Assembly (NCBI GenBank): GCA_021545665.1
Contig: JAJRTX010000262.1
Coordinates: forward strand, 1 to 8,306
Reading direction: 5' to 3'
Length of the DNA: 8,306 nt
Source: Zetaproteobacteria bacterium
GTDB lineage: Bacteria; Pseudomonadota; Zetaproteobacteria; Mariprofundales; Mariprofundaceae
The position numbers and the translations under genes are program-made. Below the pieces are notes generated by a model, which was not told where the DNA came from, did not search any database, and saw only the letters and a program-made list of their open reading frames with translations. Numbering within the stretch: the first letter of the stretch is position 1; every line of letters starts with the position of its first letter. This document shows, in pieces, positions 1 through 6,361 of the stretch.

Positions 1-17
1 GTTTCCACTGTAATCAC
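1..17 (-). CDS. Start of a transposase gene (IstA-like), 5' fragment only
   Basis: Only the first codons are visible. The minus strand reads GTG ATT ACA GTG GAA AC, giving V-I-T-V-E. Two starts are possible: GTG at 17-15, 11 bases after GGAGG (33-29), or GTG at 8-6, 8 bases after AGGAG (21-17). A V-E-T/D-W type beginning is familiar from IS21-family IstA proteins, which are DDE transposases with an N-terminal helix-turn-helix. Too little is present to prove the identity; the call depends on the adjoining terminal repeats. Confidence 0.4.
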
Positions 18-62
18 TCCTGTTTTTACCTCCAACTAAATCAATAGTTGGGGATGATACAG

Positions 63-120
63 GGGGGTCAAAATTGGACGCTGATTTGCCCCTCTAGGGG
101 GTCAATTTTGCACGCTGAAT
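63..120. repeat. Two direct copies of a 24-bp IS terminal repeat
   Basis: Copies at 63-86 and 97-120 share GGGGGTCAA, a TTG, and ACGCTGA, with 20 of 24 positions identical. Their pitch is 34 bp, about three helical turns, which would place them on the same face of the DNA. They fit transposase-binding repeats at an IS21-like end (inference). Confidence 0.75.
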
Positions 121-124
121 AACA

Positions 125-257
125 TACAAAAGCCCTAAGCCCGACAGACTCCTAGAATCAATCACAAAACTTGTGGGCAGACGAGCACCTTCCCCTATCC
201 GACCCATTGCCACTCATCCACCCGGATATTTTGCAATCGGCACAGTTAAAGCACTAT
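125..257. other. Spacer between pilQ stop and the IS end; no gene seen
   Basis: This 133-bp stretch carries no convincing coding region, no hairpin followed by a T run, and no recognisable remnant of a gene. On the minus strand it holds CTAGGAGTCTGTCGGGCTTA at 153-134, which reminded me of terminal sequences of other IS families. I cannot support that further. No intrinsic terminator for pilQ is visible here, so the pil transcript may read on toward the IS. Confidence 0.5.
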
Positions 258-2732
258 TTATATAGTCCGCTCGACAACTCTCGGAGTCAAGAAAATAAGC
301 AACTCAGTGCGGTTGTCCTTTTTGATATTATTTTTAAATAACCAGCCTAGAAATGGAACATCCTTTAACTTAGGCACACCGTTATCAGCAACATTGTCCT
401 CTTTGGTGTAAATGCCGCCAAGCACAATAGTCTCACCATTTTTTAATAATACTTTCGTTTTAATCTCCTTCTTACTAATACCAGTCAAGCCTGCAACCGA
501 TGTTGGAGCATCCTTGGTGATAAAAATATCCAGAATGATATTATTATCTGCTGTAATCTGTGGTGTTACCCGGAGCTCTAAAAAAGCATCCTCAAGTTGT
601 GTTGTAGGCGGTTCTGTCGTTGTGCCGGGTGTTACAATCGGAACCTTAGTGCCTTGTTTGATATAGGCAGCCTGGTTATTGGCCGTAATCAACCGGGGAG
701 AAGAAACAATCTTGATATCACTGTTGATCTCGGACGCTGAAAGTTCAAGATTCAAATTCAGAGCCCCACTTAATGTTCCAAGGCTATATCCGATCGCCCC
801 ACCGGCGCCAGTTGCAACTGCAGCTCCCAGATCGACTACATTTGTGCCCGTAGCTGCACCTTGCAACCCATGCGTAAATTTACCCCCGGTATCACTATAG
901 GCTCCACCCCATTTTACACCCAGATCTCGCGAGAACGTGTCGGTTGCCTCAACGATTCGCGCTTCAATGAGCACCTGCTGCATCGGTTTATCGATCACTG
1001 CAATCAAACGTTTGATATTATTCAGCCGATCACGGGTATCTGTAATAATCATGGTATTGCTTCTTTCATCCAGTAGAATACTGCCTCGCTCCGACAACAG
1101 TTTCATTCCGCCTTCACCTCCGATGCCACCACCAGAAGTCTGTAATGAAGAACTTCCACTCTGGCTTGTAGCACCTTGAGCAACTGAATTCTGAGAAAGC
1201 GATTTACCTTTCAGGATGATACTTACATCATTCACTGATGCATAACCCAACTGAATAAATTCAGTTTCCAGCGGCTCAATCTCCTCAATACTCTTCTGGG
1301 TCGCCCTTCTTGCTTCAGCATCATCCTTGAGCACTGCGAGTGGTGCAATACGCATCACATTGCCGTTTTGCTCCTTACCCAAACCTTTGGCTACAAGAAT
1401 TATATCCAGCGCCTGATCCCAGGGCACATCAATCAGCCGCATAGTCAACGTACCCTGTACATCATCGGACATGATAATGTTAAAATTACTCATCTCGGCA
1501 ATCATATTCAGTGCATTGCGCAGACTAATCCCCGAGTAATTGAACTTCACCTTCTTTCCGGTATATATTTTTTCATTTCTGAGAACTGCTTTGTCCTTCT
1601 GTTCAGCAGACACCAAATCTTCCGGTTTGAGTGTTACAGTCAGCACATTGCCTGTCTGGTACGAAGAGACCACTACCTTCTGACGCAATTGGGCAACGAT
1701 ACGTACATCCTTATTGATTGTGTAACTGTCAATCTGTTTCACAGGACCTGAGAAAGCACTCACATCCTGCGAGCGTTCCTGACCCTCGGCTAGTCGGGAA
1801 TTTTGAATATCAATGACTATACTTCCATCTTGCTCATGCAGATTAATGATCGGATCCGTATCATTTGTACGAATCATCAGGTTTGCTATTCTATCATCCG
1901 GTTGAAAATCTATTGCCTCAACCAGCAAGCTGGATGCCTGTGCCCTGGCAGTGATCTTGCCAAAGCGGATTATCATCTGATGTGCATCGGCCATAATCTG
2001 GTGATTACTGTCTACCCCTGACATAAGCGATACAACCAAACGCAAACGCCCTGTTTCTGAACCCAGAGTTACAGCATTTATCCGTTTTGTAGCGTAAGAA
2101 AAATGTTCCTTAGGCAATCTGGATATACCGCCAGGGAAATCCAGAACCATGGTTTTACCTTCATTGGTTATCAGTGAATTATAGTTGGCATCCAAATGAT
2201 TACCGCGTAATATAAGTTCAGTCGATGCACCCCGCTCCCTAACCTGAACATCTACCAGTTCCGCCCCTTTAGTATTGCTCTGCGATTTGACTTTGGATCT
2301 AAAAGAAACCAGCAGATTATTACCTTGCTCTGTAATATTATATTTCACATCCTGGGACAATCTAATTTCCAGACGGACACTATCGCTATGCTGTATTGGC
2401 GAAATCTTATTAACGCCTCCCTTACCTTCTATGGAGTTTACACCCTTGGCCAAAGTTGCTCCGGGAAAGCTGAGTACCAGCCTGTTTGGGCCTTCAAGGT
2501 CAAAAATTTGATAAGCCACTGGAGCATCCAGCCCGATCCTAAGACTCTGACCTGATTTATCAGACAGTAAATTCAGACTATCCATCGTCGCCGCAACGGC
2601 GTGTGAACAAAAAAGAGTGAGCAGCATTGAAAATGCTACAGCCGTAATAAATTTCAAATGTATATAAGATCCATGTTTACAATAACCCTTTGTTTTCCGA
2701 CACATTCGTTGTTCCCCAGAAGAACTTGGCAT
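258..2732 (-). CDS. pilQ: Type IV pilus secretin PilQ
   Basis: PilQ forms the outer-membrane ring through which the T4P fibre leaves and re-enters the cell. The 824-residue product has an N-terminal signal peptide (hydrophobic core about 29-42, probable cleavage after the AVA at 45-47). AMIN-type beta domains follow, which in PilQ bind peptidoglycan: about 50-145, 158-258 and 268-368, the third less certain. Next are an STN/N0 domain (about 393-465), a secretin N domain (about 489-580) interrupted by a Ser/Gly-rich loop (511-543), and the secretin barrel (about 586-822) with the typical VPKLKDVPFLGWLF near 786-799. The start lies two bases after the pilO stop and has GGAG six bases upstream. 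An alternative ATG at codon 10 (2705) would give a shorter n-region. It is the last gene of the pilMNO-Q operon; pilP, usually just before pilQ, is missing. Confidence 0.96.
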   Translation of the reverse strand: MPSSSGEQRMCRKTKGYCKHGSYIHLKFITAVAFSMLLTLFCSHAVAATMDSLNLLSDKSGQSLRIGLDAPVAYQIFDLEGPNRLVLSFPGATLAKGVNSIEGKGGVNKISPIQHSDSVRLEIRLSQDVKYNITEQGNNLLVSFRSKVKSQSNTKGAELVDVQVRERGASTELILRGNHLDANYNSLITNEGKTMVLDFPGGISRLPKEHFSYATKRINAVTLGSETGRLRLVVSLMSGVDSNHQIMADAHQMIIRFGKITARAQASSLLVEAIDFQPDDRIANLMIRTNDTDPIINLHEQDGSIVIDIQNSRLAEGQERSQDVSAFSGPVKQIDSYTINKDVRIVAQLRQKVVVSSYQTGNVLTVTLKPEDLVSAEQKDKAVLRNEKIYTGKKVKFNYSGISLRNALNMIAEMSNFNIIMSDDVQGTLTMRLIDVPWDQALDIILVAKGLGKEQNGNVMRIAPLAVLKDDAEARRATQKSIEEIEPLETEFIQLGYASVNDVSIILKGKSLSQNSVAQGATSQSGSSSLQTSGGGIGGEGGMKLLSERGSILLDERSNTMIITDTRDRLNNIKRLIAVIDKPMQQVLIEARIVEATDTFSRDLGVKWGGAYSDTGGKFTHGLQGAATGTNVVDLGAAVATGAGGAIGYSLGTLSGALNLNLELSASEINSDIKIVSSPRLITANNQAAYIKQGTKVPIVTPGTTTEPPTTQLEDAFLELRVTPQITADNNIILDIFITKDAPTSVAGLTGISKKEIKTKVLLKNGETIVLGGIYTKEDNVADNGVPKLKDVPFLGWLFKNNIKKDNRTELLIFLTPRVVERTI

Positions 2733-2734
2733 AT

Positions 2735-3352
2735 TTATCTCCGACGACCTTTATGTTCATTTTTAACTTGCTCTTCTATAAATCGATAGGTGACCGCCTG
2801 CCCTTTCACGGACAATTCACCTTCACCCTTCCCCTGTGATAAAGTAAGATTCTTCACATCAACAATACGTGGCATTTCACCTACGCGTTTAAGAAAAGTT
2901 AGCAGTTGGCGATAACTACCAGATATTTTGAAAGAAACCGGAACTTCTGCATGAATCTGCTTGCTGACTTCACCCTTGGGGATAGAACTTTTGAATTCCA
3001 GGCCTGAGTCTTTGCCAGCCCATGATACATCTTCGAGCAAATCAGGTATTTGTGATTTTCTCGGTAGCATATTAAGAGCCACCTTCAATTGCTTCTCCAG
3101 ATTTGCATACTCTTTTTTCTTGCGCGGCAAATCCTTCGCTAATCTCTGATTTTTCAGTAACATTAATTTCTGTAATTCCACTTCAGCAGCTTGCTGTGTA
3201 ATCAATTTCTGAACAGGCATCCAACTCAAATAAATATAAGCACCTGAAATCAACACAAAAGCGGTGAAAAGCGCCGCTAGTTTCTGCCATAATGGTAACG
3301 GTAAAATAAACCTGAGTGGCTCAAATATGGAAAGTTTCAAGGATTCGAGCAT
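2735..3352 (-). CDS. pilO: Type IV pilus inner-membrane protein PilO
   Basis: PilO pairs with PilN to form the periplasmic scaffold that aligns the inner-membrane motor with the secretin. The 205-residue product shows a short cytoplasmic N-terminus, one membrane helix (about 22-43), a Lys/Glu-rich coiled coil (about 50-95), and a C-terminal ferredoxin-like region (about 100-195) with the PVSFKISGSYRQLLTFL strand-helix pattern (138-154) typical of PilO. The length is normal for the family. The ATG overlaps the pilN stop by one base (TAATG) and has GGAGGAG seven bases upstream, so the start is well supported. The C-terminus ends in a basic KGRRR and stops two bases before pilQ, leaving no room for pilP. 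Confidence 0.93.
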   Translation of the reverse strand: MLESLKLSIFEPLRFILPLPLWQKLAALFTAFVLISGAYIYLSWMPVQKLITQQAAEVELQKLMLLKNQRLAKDLPRKKKEYANLEKQLKVALNMLPRKSQIPDLLEDVSWAGKDSGLEFKSSIPKGEVSKQIHAEVPVSFKISGSYRQLLTFLKRVGEMPRIVDVKNLTLSQGKGEGELSVKGQAVTYRFIEEQVKNEHKGRRR

Positions 3353-3945
3353 TATGGCTCTCCTCCCGCTCTCATTGTAGCAGTCTTACCAGTGTCATTT
3401 GATATTTCAATTGTCCGACCCAGATTCAAAGTAAACTTGCGAACAACCGTTTCATCCACTTTATCTCTGCTAATACCATGCAATTTCACATTAGAGAACA
3501 AGGGAGACTGGTCAAGCATGCGCATAAAACTGGCAACGGCTTTGTTAGTCACGGCTGAACCTTCCAGTCTAATGCTTTCTGAATTATCTTTTATGGATTT
3601 CAACCAAACATTCTTGGGAATCACCTGTGCAATCTCATTCAAGGTAATCAACGAGCGGAAACGCCCTTTCTGAAGCTGATCTACGATTTCAAGCTTGCGC
3701 TCAACTTCAATACGCAAGGCATCCAGATGCTCAATTTTACCGATTTTATCTTTCATCTCCTGATTTTTCGCAGTCAATTGGGCCGTCTCTACTATTAAAT
3801 CATTAAGTTGTGTCGAAGCCATCATGTGTGCAGCCATACTCAAAACCCCGGCCAAAACAATCACGCCAATAAAATTTCCCAAGTGCTGGCTGATCTGCTG
3901 TTGCTGTCGAGCAACGCGATAAGGGATCAGATTAATACGGATCAT
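3352..3945 (-). CDS. pilN: Type IV pilus inner-membrane protein PilN
   Basis: PilN links the cytoplasmic PilM to the periplasmic PilO. The 197-residue product begins with the conserved cytoplasmic motif MIRINLIPYR; the INLxP part is the known PilM-binding tail. It continues with a membrane helix (about 23-43), a coiled coil (about 45-92), and a C-terminal ferredoxin-like domain (about 96-178) containing IPKNVWLKSI (109-118) and the matching SNVKL strand (151-155). The start codon overlaps the pilM stop (ATGA, 3942-3945), indicating translational coupling; GGAG lies nine bases upstream. The last 18 residues after the fold look like a flexible, unconserved tail. Confidence 0.94.
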   Translation of the reverse strand: MIRINLIPYRVARQQQQISQHLGNFIGVIVLAGVLSMAAHMMASTQLNDLIVETAQLTAKNQEMKDKIGKIEHLDALRIEVERKLEIVDQLQKGRFRSLITLNEIAQVIPKNVWLKSIKDNSESIRLEGSAVTNKAVASFMRMLDQSPLFSNVKLHGISRDKVDETVVRKFTLNLGRTIEISNDTGKTATMRAGGEP

Positions 3946-5024
3946 GAATCAAAACTCCGCATGGCAAGGCCAATCGGTATCATCATCATAGGACCAATCC
4001 GATCCAGATAATCCTTATCGAATTTACGTGATGAGGCTTTAATGACAGAAAATGGATTCAAAATGGATGTATCAATACCAAGTCGTTGATCAAGCTCCTC
4101 GGCAATACCCGGAATAAGTGCACAACCGCCAGTCAAAAGCAGCTTACATACAGGGAAATCGGCATGACTGACAGAATAATAATCCAGCGAGCGGGCAAGC
4201 TCTGATGTCAACCCAGTATAGAAATGCTCCAGTGCATCCGGATGAATTTCCGAAAAATGTTCCAGCTTCATCTGCTCAGCTCCATGATAGCTTATGCCAT
4301 GCTCCTTCTGAATTTCATCTGTCAAATTCTTACCACCATAAAACTGGTCGCGCACAAACGCCATCTGCCCATTAATTGACACATTAATATTCATCATGTT
4401 GGCACCAATATTAATCAATGCCTGTACTTCCACATCTTCATCTGGCTGCATCTTTTCCGCATCCTGGGGAACGCTATTCCCTTCCAGAAGCTCCGCTGCA
4501 TTTTCCAGTGCAAAGACAGCACAATCAACACACTTTGCATTCAAACCGGCTTCGCCAAGTACAAGCTGATAGTCTTCGATCACATCTTTCTTGCATGCAA
4601 CCAGAACCACATCCATTTGTTCGGGATCATCTGCAGATAATCCCTGAATATAAAAATCAAGAAATACATCGTTGATATCATAGGGAATATACTGGTCAGC
4701 CTCATATTTCATCTGAGCTTCTAACTCAAATTCAGTTGTTATCGGCATTGAAACTGTTTTGATAATTACTGTATTACCCGAAACCGCCAGAGCTGCATTT
4801 CGCGTACTGGGGCGAGCGGTTTTAACAGCCTCCAGCAAAGCTTGGGTTACGGCTCCAGAATCAATAATCGCATTCTCGACAACAGCATCCCTCGGGAGTG
4901 GAATCAATGCCATGGATTTCAACTCATAACTCGAACGGTTAAGCGATAACTCCACCAGCTTGATACCAGTTGAACTGATATCAATGCCCATCATATCTTC
5001 GGACTTATTTGAAAATAGGGTCAC
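3942..5024 (-). CDS. pilM: Type IV pilus assembly protein PilM, actin-like
   Basis: PilM is a cytoplasmic FtsA/actin-like nucleotide-binding protein that docks onto the PilN tail and connects the T4P alignment complex with the motor side. The 360-residue product has the first phosphate motif GIDISSTGIKLVEL (13-26), a second glycine motif ALINIGANM (202-210), the adenosine motif LLLTGGCALIPGI (295-307) and the typical C-terminal IPIGLAMR (349-356). The GTG start at 5024 gives the usual PilM N-terminus (a few residues, Lys, then GIDIS) and follows GGAGG by only four bases. The Met codons at residues 11-12 would cut too close to the phosphate motif. It is the first gene of the operon, with a candidate promoter at 5066-5095. 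Confidence 0.96.
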   Translation of the reverse strand: MTLFSNKSEDMMGIDISSTGIKLVELSLNRSSYELKSMALIPLPRDAVVENAIIDSGAVTQALLEAVKTARPSTRNAALAVSGNTVIIKTVSMPITTEFELEAQMKYEADQYIPYDINDVFLDFYIQGLSADDPEQMDVVLVACKKDVIEDYQLVLGEAGLNAKCVDCAVFALENAAELLEGNSVPQDAEKMQPDEDVEVQALINIGANMMNINVSINGQMAFVRDQFYGGKNLTDEIQKEHGISYHGAEQMKLEHFSEIHPDALEHFYTGLTSELARSLDYYSVSHADFPVCKLLLTGGCALIPGIAEELDQRLGIDTSILNPFSVIKASSRKFDKDYLDRIGPMMMIPIGLAMRSFDS

Positions 5025-5039
5025 TTCCCCTCCGCAGCT

Positions 5040-5058
5040 TAAGTGTCGCTAACACTTA
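5040..5058. promoter_or_regulatory. Inverted repeat in the pilM leader
   Basis: TAAGTGT and ACACTTA form a perfect 7-bp inverted repeat around a 5-base loop (CGCTA). It sits just downstream of the candidate promoter and just before the GGAGG of pilM. It could be an operator or a small leader hairpin; nothing further in the sequence distinguishes these. Confidence 0.4.
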
Positions 5059-5065
5059 TCAATGC

Positions 5066-5095
5066 AACTTACCTTATTATAAAGAGTAATGTCAA
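5066..5095 (-). promoter_or_regulatory. Candidate sigma-70 promoter of pilMNOQ
   Basis: A perfect -35 hexamer TTGACA (5095-5090) is followed after 18 bases by TAAGTT (5071-5066), a weak -10 that keeps the most conserved positions. A perfect TATAAT (5081-5076) is also present but sits only 8 bases from TTGACA; with the usual 17-base spacing its -35 would be the poor AGGCAT. One of these probably drives pilM, with transcription starting near 5060. No sigma-54 type GG-N10-GC element was seen. Confidence 0.45.
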
Positions 5096-5188
5096 GATAT
5101 GCCTATAAATTCTTATGCCGAAAAAGCTTATTTTTCCTCAATCAGGGTTAAAATTAGCCTTGCATATAACAAGCTCAGAGAAACCTGC

Positions 5189-6004
5189 TTATTCACCCTC
5201 CCTGTTCGAACCGGAAAACTGAATGGAAAACACTCCTGGCAACACACGGCCAAGCTGAGCTACAAAAACTACAAGAAACAGGCTAATTCCAAGCATCTCA
5301 AGAAATTCTTCCAATACCTTGGCAAAATGATCAACCGTATAATTCTCAAGCAGGTAAACCTGCTTAAGCCAGCTATACACATTCAAAGGGTGGTCGGCGT
5401 CCAGACCCTCAATAAAGTCAAGCACGATAGCAACTGCAAAACAGGAAAATGCGGCCACCACCATCAACAATGGCTTGCCGACACCCAATAGCCTCCAGAG
5501 AAAATAGAGCATATACAAGCCCATTAATACAAAAAACGGCATCAAAAACTGCCACTCATAACTTGGGAATATCTCCAACCACTGGCTAAGGGCACCAACT
5601 CCGTCAGTCATTGATGTTTTTTCAAGCATATCCTCAAACATTGAACCAAAACGCTCGTGAATTTGCGCTCCGTCATCAGCTGACATGTAGGAAAAGAACA
5701 GAGCCAGAACCAACCAGCCTCTTTGGTAAAATGTGCCAGCAGCACCCCTGTCCCGGTTCAGCCAATAAAGAAACCATAATACCATGGCGGCCACCAGAGT
5801 TTGAGAAGTCATGAACCATGCTGCAAGACCATCTTCCCGGGCAATATTACATAACCGATGAATCGAAGTGTATTCAATTACTTCAGAATAATTCACAACA
5901 AAGTCGAGTAGAATAAAAAACAGCTCAAAGCTAATCAGCAAAAGCAATAAGCGTTTACTCAATCGGTCAGTATCAATCTTTAGAAGATGTATCGATTCAT
6001 CCAT
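5189..6004 (-). CDS. Polytopic membrane protein of unknown function
   Basis: I do not recognise a characterised family. The 271-residue product has about six hydrophobic helices (near 19-37, 64-82, 94-108, 152-171, 178-196 and 237-257), so it is an integral inner-membrane protein. Polar motifs cluster near the membrane: SADDGAQIHERFG (108-120), DFIEGLD (196-202) and HFAKVLEEFLEMLG (226-239). The pattern S-x-D-[DE]...H-E followed later by L-E-E-x-L-E-M-x-G is familiar from uncharacterised bacterial membrane proteins and could be a metal or catalytic site (inference). The start is set by AGGAG six bases upstream, which can be buried in a hairpin. The stop lies about 165 bases before pilM with no strong terminator between, so partial read-through into the pil operon is possible, but a functional link to pili is not shown. 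Confidence 0.85.
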   Translation of the reverse strand: MDESIHLLKIDTDRLSKRLLLLLISFELFFILLDFVVNYSEVIEYTSIHRLCNIAREDGLAAWFMTSQTLVAAMVLWFLYWLNRDRGAAGTFYQRGWLVLALFFSYMSADDGAQIHERFGSMFEDMLEKTSMTDGVGALSQWLEIFPSYEWQFLMPFFVLMGLYMLYFLWRLLGVGKPLLMVVAAFSCFAVAIVLDFIEGLDADHPLNVYSWLKQVYLLENYTVDHFAKVLEEFLEMLGISLFLVVFVAQLGRVLPGVFSIQFSGSNREGE

Positions 6005-6008
6005 CAGG

Positions 6009-6031
6009 CTCTCCTGTTCTTTGCAGGAGAA
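6009..6031 (-). promoter_or_regulatory. Hairpin covering the Shine-Dalgarno of the membrane-protein gene
   Basis: On the minus strand TCTCCTG (6030-6024) and CAGGAGA (6016-6010) are perfectly complementary around the 7-base loop CAAAGAA; a U-G pair (6031/6009) may extend the stem. The AGGAG that serves the ATG at 6004 lies entirely in the 3' arm. The folded mRNA would therefore hide the ribosome binding site, suggesting translational control by temperature, a ligand, a protein or a small RNA (inference). The pairing itself is seen directly. Confidence 0.5.
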
Positions 6032-6039
6032 TCATGCCA

Positions 6040-6183
6040 TTAAACAACCACATCGCAAAAGTTATATCTTATAAAGGAGGTGCCCGGTATTTCTGGATAA
6101 CCGTCATTGCTCTTTAAACCATTACCATGATCATAAAATGCGGAAGGGATCACCCGTGAAAATAAATTATTCTGGCTACTAAC
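6040..6183 (-). other. Open frame of 47 codons without a convincing start
   Basis: This stretch between the microORF and the membrane-protein gene is open in the same frame as the microORF, after two stop codons (TGA at 6195-6193 and 6186-6184). It contains FYDHGNGLKSNDGYPEIPG and ends in TAA. There is no good start codon with a ribosome binding site. The length is compatible with chance. It might be the decayed downstream half of a secreted-protein gene whose intact 5' end is the microORF, but this is weak. I see nothing else in 6032-6192. Confidence 0.15.
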
Positions 6184-6192
6184 TCACATTGT

Positions 6193-6267
6193 TCATGAAT
6201 GCTGCTGGCTAAAAGCAAATATCAACAATATAGCAAGAGAAAGTAGCAAAACGCTCTTCTTTTTCAT
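6193..6267 (-). CDS. MicroORF, 24-residue hydrophobic peptide
   Basis: The ATG at 6267 is preceded by AAGGAG with a five-base spacer, one of the better ribosome binding sites in the window. The product has a MKKK basic start, a 15-residue hydrophobic core and the polar end SQQHS: a free signal peptide or a single-helix membrane microprotein. After the basic residues it matches the signal peptide of the repeat protein encoded at 6362-7015 at 9 of 16 positions without gaps, including a shared FAFS. It lies just past that gene's terminator. It may be a real small membrane protein or the remnant of a duplicated secreted-protein gene ended early by TGA. No promoter was identified. Confidence 0.4.
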   Translation of the reverse strand: MKKKSVLLLSLAILLIFAFSQQHS

Positions 6268-6293
6268 ATAAGCTCCTTATAATCAGGTAACCA

Positions 6294-6332
6294 CAAAAAA
6301 ACGGTGCCTTCCCGATCAGAAAAGGCACCGTT
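6294..6332 (-). terminator. Intrinsic terminator of the repeat-protein gene
   Basis: AACGGTGCCTT (6332-6322) and AAGGCACCGTT (6310-6300) form a perfect 11-bp stem, with an 11-base loop. It is followed on the minus strand by a run of seven T (6301-6295, the first shared with the stem). It begins about 30 bases after the stop of the repeat-protein gene, the expected place for rho-independent termination. It should separate that gene from the microORF and membrane-protein gene downstream. Confidence 0.92.
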
Positions 6333-6361
6333 CCAATGTGCTGACTTTGCAGTCGCCCGGC

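Larger units (their letters stand above)
1..124 (-). mobile_element. Terminus of an IS21-like insertion sequence, cut by the window edge
   Basis: Read on the minus strand, the element appears to begin with TGTTATTCAGCG at 124-113. It then shows two copies of a motif ending in AATTGACCCCC, then a GGAGG ribosome binding site and the first codons of an outward-reading gene. Closely spaced terminal repeats followed by istA are the known layout of IS21-family left ends, where the IstA transposase binds several sites. The exact end and any target duplication cannot be fixed because the other end is outside the window. The family call rests on this layout and on remembered similarity of the end sequence, not on a search. 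Confidence 0.6.

Noticed and set aside
5120..5136. GAAAAA-GCTTA-TTTTTC hairpin as a terminator between the membrane-protein gene and pilM
   Set aside because: The stem is almost entirely A-T and too weak for a convincing intrinsic terminator.
5099..5491. Plus-strand open frame near the pilM promoter
   Set aside because: Most of it is antisense to the well-supported membrane-protein gene, it has no ribosome binding site, and its composition is not protein-like.
6060..6090. CACCTCCTTTA on the minus strand, like the 3' end of 16S rRNA
   Set aside because: Only about eleven bases match. There is no flanking rRNA sequence, and the upstream bases differ from the conserved helix 45 region.
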